Positions 1 to 12,300 of a stretch of 27,526 nucleotides of DNA are shown piece by piece. The notes beneath the pieces were generated by a model, which worked only from the letters and a program-made list of their open reading frames with translations, did no database searches and was not told the DNA's origin. Every line of letters begins with the position of its first letter. Position 1 is the first letter of the stretch. Source of the stretch: Saccoglossus kowalevskii (taxonomy: Eukaryota > Hemichordata > Enteropneusta > Harrimaniidae); NCBI RefSeq assembly GCF_000003605.2, contig NW_003133369.1:99458-126983 (forward strand), given 5' to 3'. The position numbers and the translations under genes were made by a program.

Positions 1-29
1 TGGGGACGTGTCATTGACAATGACTTGTT
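1..29 (+). mobile_element. 3' tip of a family F Helentron-like element (body upstream of window)
   Basis: Bases 2-29 match 13597-13624 almost exactly: GGGGACGTGTCATTGACAAT then GACTTGTT. In the full copy this is the extreme 3' end, with the hairpin GTCATT-GAC-AATGAC followed by TTGTT. The element therefore ends here, 22 bases before the first ARP5 exon in the window. Confidence 0.75.
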
Positions 30-51
30 CATCCTGTCTTCTTTTCATCAG

Positions 52-363
52 GTGCTTGCAACTGCAGAGTAGGCTGGGCATTTGATGAGAATCCACGGTT
101 ACAGTTCAAGAATGTGGTTGCTAAGCAACGGGGTAGAAAAGATGCAGACACAAGCACCCAGATTGGTAATGACATCAGCAACATTGAAGTGGTGAGGTGG
201 CTCCTGAAAACGCAGTTTGACAGGAACATTGTGACTCACTACGATGTACAGGAAGTCACTTTTGATTATATATTTTCACACTTGGGTATCAAGACACAGG
301 GAATGGTGGACCATCCTATCGTGTTAACTGAACCACTTTGCAATCCGAATTACTGCAGACAGT
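52..363 (+). CDS. ACTR5: ARP5 exon 1 in window (residues 1-103 plus split codons)
   Basis: The acceptor is CAG at 49-51 after a pyrimidine-rich run; two bases (GT) complete a Gly codon begun upstream, consistent with actin's IDNG motif being split by that intron. The exon encodes the start of the actin fold: [15 protein letters not shown] (4-18), a polar loop, [11 protein letters not shown] (49-58), and [14 protein letters not shown] (85-98), which matches the actin segment EHPVLLTEAPLNP. The donor is GTAAGT at 364, phase 1. The start is an acceptor, not an ATG: the first in-frame Met is only at residue 84. Confidence 0.93.
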
Positions 364-3300
364 GTAAGTGGATTTTTTCATCACTTGTATTTATACCCAG
401 GGTTCTGTGAGTAAGCTTTATCAATACTAGTTCATTGCATATTGAACAATTGTCTTGAAGTGCAATTTACCAAACAATAACTCACAGCTCCATTAACAGT
501 GCAAGTGCATGTACATCTAATTTTAAAATACAGACTATATTTTGCGCTTACTTTTTACCCTTAGTGCATGAAAGAATATTTATATGATAAAGGAATTTTA
601 ATATGATATCCCATAATACTATTTTGTTAATTTAATGTCAGAGGACACAAGTAACAAAATAAATCACTCATCACCATATGACAGGCGTATTTTTTCTGTA
701 CACGGTAGACATGTAGAAGTTTTTTTCTGTAACATATCATGAGCACATAGTTGTCCATATATGCCCCCCTCTTTCAATGATAAGTCATTTGTCCCTAATT
801 TTATAAATTACCATTTTCCATCTATACCCACCAACTCCATTTCAGAGACATGTCATTTGCAGATCAAACGTCTAATTTCACTCTATTACTCTGTTGTGTT
901 ACATTGCACTTGTCTAGACTAGATGCTTAACATTATTTTGAAATTAAATTTGGTAAATTTTGTTTTCTTGGCAAACAAACAAAAACTTAGTACTACAATA
1001 GAACTAAAACAATTAATGCACTTTAACTTGATGAATGTTTCAACTTGTGTCAATATGTTCACAATGTGTTGTGTAGTGACTGAACTAACTAGTGTGCATG
1101 GTCCCTGTATCCTATCTATGCACCAGCCACCTCAATAATGTGCAAACTGTACCTCGCATACTGTCTTGCACAGAACCAACTGCTTATCCAATATGGCACT
1201 GTGAGCAGTTCATTATTATTTTAATAAATAACTTTTTTACCACTAGACTTTCTCGCCCAAATTTTCTGCACTTTTTTCTCGTCAACATTTCTAGAAATGA
1301 ACCCTTATTTTGGAACCAACAGACAAAATTTGGGTAAATTTTCAGTTTTTACTCAAAAAATTTGGCTATTTTTGTCTTCTTAATGAAAGTGCAGACTATA
1401 AATGGGAGTATTTTGTGAATTTGTGATAAAAAGAGGGAACTGGTGGTGAAAAGGTTAAAGAGATACCTATCAATCCCTGGGATTTCACAATGACATTGTG
1501 GGATTGACTTGAACTTGAATTTCAAACTTATTTTCCCCAAGATTAATAACATTAATCTCATATTATAATATTTTCAGTGATGTCAGAGTTATTATTTGAA
1601 TGTTACCACGTTCCAAAAGTTGCATATGGAGTGGATAGTCTTTTCAGCCTTTATTACAATCAACCAAAAGCTGGTGAGTCATCAATATTATACTTTTCTT
1701 TGCAGTAGTGTGTTCTTTTATAGACCGATAAGACATGCAGTGACTTTTTGTGATTCGAATAATTATGCTCATTCCTTGGTGTACCAATTAGGCCTGAAAT
1801 TGAATGTCTGTAGTCAACGTACACCCTACCAAAATAAGTGGGAGCTTTTATCACTGCATAGCGCCCTCAAATGACGAATTGATTAAACTTGCAACATTTG
1901 TGCACCATGGAAACAAATAAATCATCCCATTTTTTAAAAACATTTTACCAAAAACTTTTTTTTTTGCAAGACCTTTACGCAACGGGAAACCATACATTGT
2001 TATAATAGTAATCTTTAAAATACATGTAGTTATTGAGTTTGTAAAATGGAATTCACATTAGCATATTTGTCTTTATAAACAGCCAGTACTGATGCTATTA
2101 TCTTATCCTCTGGTTACCAAGCAACGCATGTCATACCTGTCATCAATGGTCGAGTGAATTCTACTAACTGCAAGAGAATTAACATCGGTAGTTCTCACGC
2201 TACATCATTTATGCATCGATTACTACAACTCAAATACCCAGCACATTTTACAGCCATTACATTGAGCCGATCAGAGGTCAGTCACTCAGAATAAGAATTA
2301 GGAATTAGCATAGCGTAATTGTTAAGCCATTCTCCACAGGTTATACAAGAAAATAGCTACAACTAATGTTAGCACTTTTCTTCAGACTAAAATGCATAAT
2401 ATTATCACATCACAAGTTTATTCTTTTCACCACCAGTTTCCTTTTTTCATCACAAATTCACAAAATAGTCCTGTTTATATACTGCACTTCCTTCAGAAGA
2501 TTGGAACAAAAATAACCATTTTTTTAAGTAAAAAACTGAAAATTGACTCAAATTGTGTCTGTTGACTCTAAAATTAGTGTTTATTTCCAGAAATATTGAA
2601 GAATATAAGAAAAAAGTGCAGACAAATTTGGGCAAGGAAGTATGGTGGTGAAAAGGTTAATGATTTATAAGATTAGAGTATTTAAGTGTGTAATATGCAA
2701 TGAAAAGCATACATGAATTGAAGAAGTCTCATCAAGAATTGTTAGATGATCTAAAAAATCGCAAGAGAATCCTACATTCTAGACTTTTTAATGTATGTTA
2801 GTAAGTCTGTAACCGGTCACTGCTAGCATAGTGGTTGTCGCATCCGACTCATGATTGGTAGACCCAAGTTCAAATCCTACCTTAGGCTGAACATCAAAAG
2901 GGTCTACCCCTACCCTGGGTGAATATGCCACAGACTCAATGGGAAGGCCAATTCCACTGGCCGAGATTCATTCACTAATGAATGCGACTTTGGGGGAACC
3001 TTGGTTAAGGTCCGCAGGTGCGTGTGTTCGACCAAGCCTGGTTGATGCCAGGATAGCATATTAAAATTGCCATTTGATAGGGAGATGGCCACACAGCCCT
3101 GTCATGTAGTCCCAAACAGGAAATGACTTCTGTGGCAAAATGCACTATGTGTCAGCACATTCAATGCCTGGAACTGTCGCCTGGCACAAAAACATTTAAA
3201 AAAAAAAGTCTGTGAAAGGTTTGTGTTCATTCGCACACCATTTATGTAGGATGTGCATTTACCGGGTAGCATCACACCCTGATAAGGATTTTTTTTGGTA

Positions 3301-6300
3301 AATCCTAAGAAATAATTCCTGTTTAAAGTCGTTCTCTCAAAAAAAATCACATGATGTTTTGACGCCATTAAGACCATGGACCTTTGTCCAGCTTTACGTT
3401 TGTTTCAAGGGAAATACATAACAAGTGAAATGAATAGAAAAATGGTCTATTAATAGAATGTTTACGGTACTGGTTGTATTTAGTACAATGTTTTTCCTGC
3501 TATTAATATACTTAAAACTTTTCTCAGCTCAGGAACTTATTAATGTACATAGCGAATAAGTCAGAAATATACAAAAAAATATTAAAAATGTCTGTTTAAT
3601 GACCTCGCTTTTTACACGTATGACATCATTGACAGAAATGACCTGAAAATCTCTTTTGTCACGAGATTCAGAACATTGCAACAGATGTTATCATAAGCTG
3701 AAAATCTCCTATAGACTGGCAGTATGCTTCTCAATAATTGGACACTCTGGTATCCATACAGTGAAACTTGTTGAAGCTTAAAAAGCAGTAGTGATTGCAA
3801 CGAGATACCAGTCTCATGCGACATATGCATATGTTTGTTTGTAGATAATTTGAAAAATTCCCTAGATCAGTTTAGTCCATGTTCCCCTAGCTTTGTTTAC
3901 TTTTAGTCCATGTTCCCCTAGCTTTGTTTACTTTTAGTCCATGTTCCCCTAGCTTTGTTTACTTTTAGTCCATGTTCCCCTAGCTTTGTTTACTTTTAGT
4001 CCATGTTCCCCTAGCTTTGTTTACTTTTATGAAAGATTTCTATAAACTGACACTGCTGTAAAGTCAACACTTTACTGTATTCGGTTTTTGAAATGATTCG
4101 CTGCACAGTGCATTAGTGCCACTCAAAATTTGGCAAGGCTACACTAGGTGTGCTATGTTTTAAACTCAATTAATGTTTTTTTTCTTAGGAACTGACTAAT
4201 GAACACTGTTACATGGCTGTTGATTATCAGGACGAACTTAATGACTGGAATTCTTTGGAATATTACTACGAGAATGTACATAAAATACAACTGCCATTCA
4301 CACCAGTAAGTACGGTAGCTTTTGATTATTCCTCACCATGTAATACTGGCAGAAGATGAATGATCCTTATCACACATTCGTTTATACAGTGTCATTACTA
4401 AAGAAGTTCAAACACTCATCATTTTCAAATTTGGTGTGTGTTGTAGTCATACACGCAAATTTTTATATTTTACAAATTGGTGAGAACAAATTTAAATTGA
4501 ACACTCATCATCTACCGAGGAAATTAGTATGCGTGTCTGTCATTATGTTACATTGAAACCAAGATTTGTAAATTGTATTTTGATTTGCTAAACCCTAATT
4601 TCAACCCTACATGCTCCACAACTGAGATATGCACTACTGTTAGCTGTATTCAGTTACTGTTTCAGTGTGCAATCAAAACTGTCACCCCCTACACAGTCAT
4701 GAAACAATGCTGTGGGATCTGCCATCTTTAATAGCTTTCTTGTTTAGGTTATTAAGTATGTGTGGGAAAAAACACAGCATATGATTTTATTACAAGGATA
4801 GCTCAAAATATGCACGAAGACAGTACAGTGGGAGTATCGACCAACGCGCAGTGGCGTACAGTCTGAGTCATCATGGGAATGCCGAAATCAAAAAAGTTTA
4901 GAACAGAATCAGCAAACTTCTTTGTGTGGAGTCCTGTCAAACCCTAGTGGCAGCCATGTTTGTTTTTATTAGAAGACGCTTAATCATTCCATATTTAGAA
5001 TTCGCATTTCCTTATATAGAAACTCATTTAGTTGCCATGTGTTGCCATTGACTACACCAAGTGAAAATGTGATCAGGATAAATCCTGAGAAACTCAGAAA
5101 AAAAGCAGAACCTTTTTTCTTCTAGATTCCAGGAAGTTCATTATCTGCCAAAGACAAAGAAGAAAGAAAACAACAACAAGTCAAACGGTTACAGGCTATG
5201 AATGCAAAAAGACGAGAAGAAAGGGTATGTTTTTTTATTTTGTCTGTAAATTATATACAAATGGTAACTACTTAAGTATTTTTAACGCAGAAACTCTCTG
5301 AAAGGTTGAACAATTTACTTTTCAGCTCCGCTCTCGACTTTGTCGAGTGGAGCTTATCATATGAGTGATTGTCCGTCGTCGTCTGTAGTATGTAGTCTGT
5401 TGTCAACTTTTTACATTTTTGTCTTTTTCTTCAAAACCGTTAAACCAAATACTTTCATATTTGCAACATAGATTCTTAGGGGAGTCCTCTCTTAGATTTG
5501 TTCATTTTGTGATGATATCTTCAATTCTCTAATTTTGATGAATATTTTTGTCATTTTTGGTAAAAAGTGATATTTTCGACTTCTTGTTGAAAACCGCTAG
5601 TCTGATTGTAAAAAACTGCACGTCCAATTCTTTGATATTATACATTATAAGTACCTCAGGTAGACCTCTCTCAGGTTTGTTCATTTAGTGATGATATCTT
5701 CAATTCTCTAATTTTGATGAATATTTTTGGTAAAAAGTGATATTTTTGACTTCTTGTTGAAAACAGCAAGTCTGGTTGATTTGATACTATACATATTGTT
5801 CATTTTCTAATGATATCTTCAGTTCTTCAATTGAAATGTGCCTTTCAGGGCTATCTCAGCCAACAGGCTGCTTGTTAAAAATATGGTATAATTTTTCGAT
5901 TAAAAATGGTCACTAGCGTTAGCCTTATGATTCAGTGTGATTGGAATTTTTGCAAACTATGTTTAATGTAATCCACACTGTAAAATTATTCATGAATTTG
6001 AGTATTTTGCATTATTTGTTTTACTGGTATTTGGTAGCATCACATCTAAGGAACATCACAACTATACATCATAATATCTGTCATCATTGACATTGTCATG
6101 GTTTTCAACATCAACTGAATATTATTTCATTATTTTGTGTCTTTCTAGATTCTTCTATATAGCCCACAAAAAAAAGTTTTGTTTCTTGTCATCTCCACAG
6201 CAGTTTGAAATCTGTGCTCAAATTTGTGTTGTCATTAAAATTATTTTACCCTTGTATTCATCACTAATAACTTGATTTTGTTGTTTTCAGCTCGCAGCCG

Positions 6301-9300
6301 AACAAGAAAAACTACAACAGTTAATGAGTATACAGGAACTCCTAGAAGACGAGGATGAGGATGCATTCAATGTTAGTTAGTTATTTCCTCCAATAAATGC
6401 AATTATAACTTTAGTCAACTTTTTGTCACCCTTCACAAAATATTTTGTGCTCTGTAATTTTTCCGTCAAAAGTATTAACTGAGATCAAATATACATGAGA
6501 TAAGAGTAGATCAAAGTAAATCATGTAATAAACATACATGTAGTTACATTTCTCGAAATATTAACACCAGTGTGCGAGTCTTGGAACTAAGTTTGTTTTT
6601 GCTGAGCTTTTTATTTTCTCATTTTTCTCATTGTATAATTCTGAAATACATAAATTTTTCCTGTGATTACACTCGAGCTGGTATCTTCAGACAATTTACT
6701 AGATTCTGACAATAAACCAGTTATAGACCAGCGAAGTGACAGCCACAACTAGACAATCGGCAACCGTGTTGCAGCTGGTGATTTCTTGCATCAATGAGAG
6801 ACAAGCCGTGGTGTAACAAGCCATAATTCCCCACTGCAAACTTCAAGGCATCTGGCCTGAAAATTTCAGTGTGTTGTAGATAGGGTGAAGTTATTTTAAG
6901 CAGTGCTGTTGCAAAACAGGGATTGTCCAGGCTTCTGAGTGGTCATTGTCAGCAAATGGTATATATTAAACCATAGACCTTAGAAGGTCTATGATTAAAT
7001 AATTATTTGTTGATGGGGAAATTATAGTGACCTTGCCTAGTACTTAAATTTAAAGGAAAAGTCAAGGGTAACAACAGAATACTCCAAAACGAAAGAGCAC
7101 AGCAAATGTAAGGACATGCAATTTACAGTATATGTATATCACTTTTCATTCTCTAGATAATCAACTTTTCACCAGTATTATGTAATCCGCCATCCTCAGC
7201 ATAGGATAATCCTTGGCTGGAGAATCAAGATGGCGGATTACATAATACTGGTGAAAAGTCACATACTGTGGAATACTTTATTTTCGCTGGAATAAATTTT
7301 CGCTGAAAAGGCTTTTGGGGCGTTTTTCTTGGAATTTATTTTCACTGATTTTTGATGAGTTTAATGTGAAATATAGGAAAAAAAGTATATTCACTGGATT
7401 TTATTTTCACGGAATCATCCCTTCAGTGAAAATAGCAAAAATAAATTCCAAGCGAAAATAAAGTATTCTACAGTATCTAAAACAAAAAAAGTGATATACA
7501 AAAACTGTAAATTGATTCTCCTACATTTGTGGAGCTCTTTTCTTGGGGAGCATTATGTTGTTTGGTTTGACTTCCCCTTTAAATTAAAGCAGCCAGTGTA
7601 CAAGTATCTAATACCACAGAACATTGGGTACACTCTCACAACACCCCTTTGTCCTGTGATGTTTCCTGCACTAAACCACTATGTCATGGTCTTTTTAATA
7701 CGTAACAGTTTTATATTTTAGAGAGCCTTGGAGAAGTTTGGTTATTCTTCCGCTGATGAACTGCAAACTGCTGTGAATAAATTAACACTATCCATGCAAA
7801 GAATCAAAGATAAAATCCTTGGAGTGGAACAAACGGAAGATTCCAATAATCAGGAGGTATGTGGCTTTATCTTGATGAGAGCGACAGCTGCAAGACTTAT
7901 TTCCACCCATCATATAGTGTTTCATTCTCTCCCATCTTCCCGTAAACTGTTCCAATTACCATGGTTACATAGATCAGTGGAACAGCAGAACAGAATGGAA
8001 CACTATTTTAGGTGCTATCAGCGATATCTCAGTGATTATTTGCATCTGTATCTATTTAACAAAGTGATGACTTTTTCAAAATATGAGAAAGTTAAATTGA
8101 GTTCTGAGAATGATTTGTCTGAATCGTGGCAAATTCAAAATGGACACCAAATTCAGGTAGGATGCTAAAGAAAATCACATGCACTTCGAACAAAAACGAA
8201 ACGAAAACAGGAAAATTTTACCAATGATACAGATAAGCATTAGATTACATACAAAGTTCAATGAATTAATCATGAAGATGTGTGATTCTGAAAAAAATAG
8301 AATAATGACAGTTGTATTTATCCCATGGCATTGAAATCATTGAGTTTAGACAATTAATGTTCTTGACATTTACAACAAATTACTGAAAGACCACAACAAA
8401 GTAACTTGAAAACTGTATATTCATATACATGTATAATGAAAATCAAATAATTTAATTAGTTAGAATGTTTTATGAAACTTAGAAAATAGTTTTTATACAT
8501 GTTAATAAGATTTTGTTTGCTTACAACTGAGCCATATTAAAATATTAATATTGCAAAACAATGAATTTACTCCAGAAATTCTAAAAACATGTTGATTTTA
8601 AACAGTTTTGGAAGAGTCCATGAACAGATGATTTCCTATCCTTGCCCAACCTGACTGCCTGAGGGCGTGCAGGTTTCCGGATACATGTAGTTCCAAATAA
8701 TTGTCCCCATTAAACATGTGATAATTTTTGAAATTCTGATTTAAATCTGCAATACTGTGGAATACTTTATTTTTGCTGGAACTAATTTTCGCTGAAAAGG
8801 CTTTTTGGGCGTTTTGTGTGGAACCTATTTTCACTGATTTTTGATGAGTTTAATGTGAAATATAGGAAAAAAAGTATATTCGCTGGATTTTATTTTCACG
8901 GAATCATCCCATCAGCGAAAATAGCGAAAATAAAGTATTCTACAGTATTAGATTTAATCTTTTCACCACTTGACTTTTTCGCCCAAATTTTTTTCTTCCA
9001 TTCTTCAATATTTCTGGGAAAGAACGCTAATTTTAGAGCCAATAGACAAAATTTGAATAAATTTTCAGTTTCACTCAAAAAATTTGGCTATGTTTGTCCC
9101 GATCTTCTGAAAGAAAGTGCAGACTATAAACAGGACTTGTGGATTTGTGATGAAAAGAGGGAGCTAGTGATAAAATGGTTGATATTACTAAGTTTTCAGC
9201 ACACAAAATCATGTGCATAAATGTATACCGTAACATCATGTGCTTTATTCGACTTTGATTATGTTGCATTTAATCAACACAATGGTGCGTGATAAACAGA

Positions 9301-12300
9301 TTATTTTGGGGTTATTACGAAATCCCTCTATTGAATTGCAACAATTGTTTCATTCTATATTGGGTGACAGACAACTTGTAAAGAGGAGCCCGTTTACGAC
9401 TTGATAGACATTCCAGATGAAGCACTTACGTTAGAACAGAAAGAAGAAAAAAGACGCCAGAGGATTCTGAAGAATGCCAGCGATGCAAGATTAAAATCAA
9501 AGAAAGCCAGAGAGGAGCAAAGAGCTCAGCAAGAATTAGAAATGAAAGAAATGGAAGCAAAACGACAAGTGGACTTTGATGGCTGGATATCGGACATTAG
9601 AACACAAAGACAGGTAAACTACTGTGAAATACTTTATTTTAGGTGGAATTAATTTTCCCTGAAAAACCGTTTGGGTGTTTTGTATGGAATATATTTTCAC
9701 TGATTTTTGACGAGTTGAATGTAAAATATAGGAAAAAAAGTTTATTCTCTAGATTTTATTTTTACTGATCATTGCTTCAGCAAAAATAGTGAAAATTAAT
9801 TCTAAATGAAAATAAAGTATTTTACAGTATCTAACTGTTGCATTCTGGTGTTCAAGACTTGGCACAGAGGGCGCTGCTTCAAAGTATGATCTCAAGAGTG
9901 AACAATTCTTTGACTACATTATCAAGATTATTTTAATTCTGGTGTAACAGCAATCTTCCACTTTCTTGTTCTCTGATGATGTCATGTTTTGGAACAGTGC
10001 CCTCAGTGTCAGATTTTTCATATCTGAAAAGAGAAATATATTGAAATAATTGATATTCCACTATTCTGTTATATCTAAGATTGAATTTGAACTTTTTATA
10101 TTCTCAAAAACTTTCTCAACAAATTGAAAAATAATAAGTTCACTGAAAAAACTTTGTGAGGCACTATGCACAGAAAGTAATCTTTATTGTGTATACTTTC
10201 CAATAAAGTCAACATCAGTTTGTTGTTTATCAACAATCTCAAAAATTAAATGGCCTTTATTGAAATTACCACTATACATGCTGTGAATTTTAACATTTTG
10301 ACTCTTTCAAATTGCCACAAAACAAAAAGTTTGTCTAACTATGGGTGGTGTTGGTAAAGTCACATATAGTCACTTAAAATTTAACTTAACTTAAAAGTTG
10401 GCATAACATCTAATTACTGTAAAAGGATTAATTATTCACTGGGTTTTAATTTGCTTATTTCGCTGACTGGAAAATGTGCTAAATTAAAACCCAGTGAATA
10501 TGTAAAATTTAGCATAGAGAACATTATCTAAATGATAAAACCGTGAATTTGCCTGAACACACTGAATATGCCTGAAATGTAAAATCAGCAAAATTTAAAC
10601 CCAGTGAAAATTACACATTTTACAGTATAAATTTTCTCTAAGCATTATCAATCGTTCTGGACAGTAACAAGCTATTGCTTTGACTTCAAACGAACTCATG
10701 ATGGGCTTGAATGGTTTCAACACTCTTTCTGTTGCCAAATAACATTTTACGTTCATCTCGTTACAGGATCTGCTCGAGAGTCGGGCTCAGAGACAGCAGC
10801 TGAAGTCACAATTAGCGAAAAGAAAAAGTCAAGCATCGCAGGAAAGGATGAGAATATTGACACAGTTAGCGCATGGTAAGTGAGCATGTAGAAATATCTT
10901 GTTTATTTGTCACAGATGATGTACAAAAGTGCTTAATACTTCCTGCTCACATCACCAGAGTAGTGAATTACTGAAATCCTGCTATATACGACATTGTCTG
11001 CAATTCAAAGACTGGCTCAAACTACAAACATGGATAGATTGACTTCTCGGTTGGCCACTCTGTCTAGTGTACATGAGTGTGTTGGTATTTCGGCATGCAA
11101 GTACCCACATGTTTATACGTGGGAAGGTCTTGTTTTCTGTTCTAAAGTCATGATTGTCTTCCGTTGTTTCTGTCAGGTAAAAGTGTAAGTGGTAAAGGTC
11201 AAGAAGACACATTTGGTCTAAATGACGATGACTGGAATGTTTATAAAGCCATTGTAAGTAATAATTTCATGTTAATATTTCTAGCACTCACAGTTAAAAT
11301 AATGGATTTCTGCAGGATGATGGTTCCTCTTTTTCACTTATGGCACTGCTCTAGAAGAGCTGGGGCTTCCAGACCTTGCCTGTTGATCTGAATATTAAAT
11401 ACTGTGACTATTAAATTAAATACTTTGTTTTGACTGGAATTAATTTTCGCTGAAAATAATTTTTTTTTTTGTATGGAATTTATTTTCCCTGATTTCTGAC
11501 GAGTTGAATGTCAATTATAGGAAAAAAGATATATTTGCTGGATTTTATTTTCACTGAATCATTCCTTCATTGAAAAGAGCAAAAATTAATATTAATATAA
11601 ATATTTTACAGTAAACTAATAAACAAGCCAGTAGATTGATTAGCGATCTGCTGGTGGATGCAGAGAAACATTTTGTTGGCCATGGCAATGGTAGGACAGA
11701 ATTTTAAAAATTGTTTCATCTAATTAAAGCGTAGGTGTTACCACTAAGTTTGAACAATATCGGTCTAGGCAAAAAAAATTACAGAAAAGGTGATACGTAC
11801 AGATACATAGACAAGCTTGTAGGCTCAAAAGGTTCTAGGACTGACAATAAATACAGTGGAAACTTTAGAAACTTACTTAAATATGAACTTGCTTGTTAAA
11901 CTTGAACGGTTGCTTGTTAGACTGAATGTTCAATGAACTGCAATACTCAATAAAGTTGAATGATTTGAACACTTGATAAACTTAGTTTAAAATTGTAACA
12001 TTGGACACACACTCAAGCAAAGTAGAATGAGATATGTCTAGAATCTTGTAGAAAAAATGCCATGGCTAGATCATTTTTTTTTTTGGCCTGTCAAGTTTGG
12101 ACATAATCAGCCCGGCCAAAAAAAATCACAGAAGAGTTAATACTTATGTGTCAATAGCCATACATACAGAGACAGACAAGTGGACGTAGACACCGGTATA
12201 ATGACGTGAAGGGAAAGGCATAGTAGTGATAGAATGTCTGGCGTTCGGCATCCGGCATCTGGCGTCGTCATCCGGCATCTGGCGTCGTCATCAGGCATCA

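Noticed and set aside
2850-2890. Functional tRNA-Met gene
   Set aside because: The tRNA-like region lacks a proper acceptor stem and is fused to a SINE body with a poly-A tail and target duplication.
3872-4029. CRISPR-like array
   Set aside because: The 31-bp units abut with no spacers and the DNA is a eukaryotic intron; it is a minisatellite.
7857-8168. Extension of the exon 7 frame as coding sequence
   Set aside because: A consensus donor GTATGT ends the ARP5-like similarity at 7856, and the extension has no family character.
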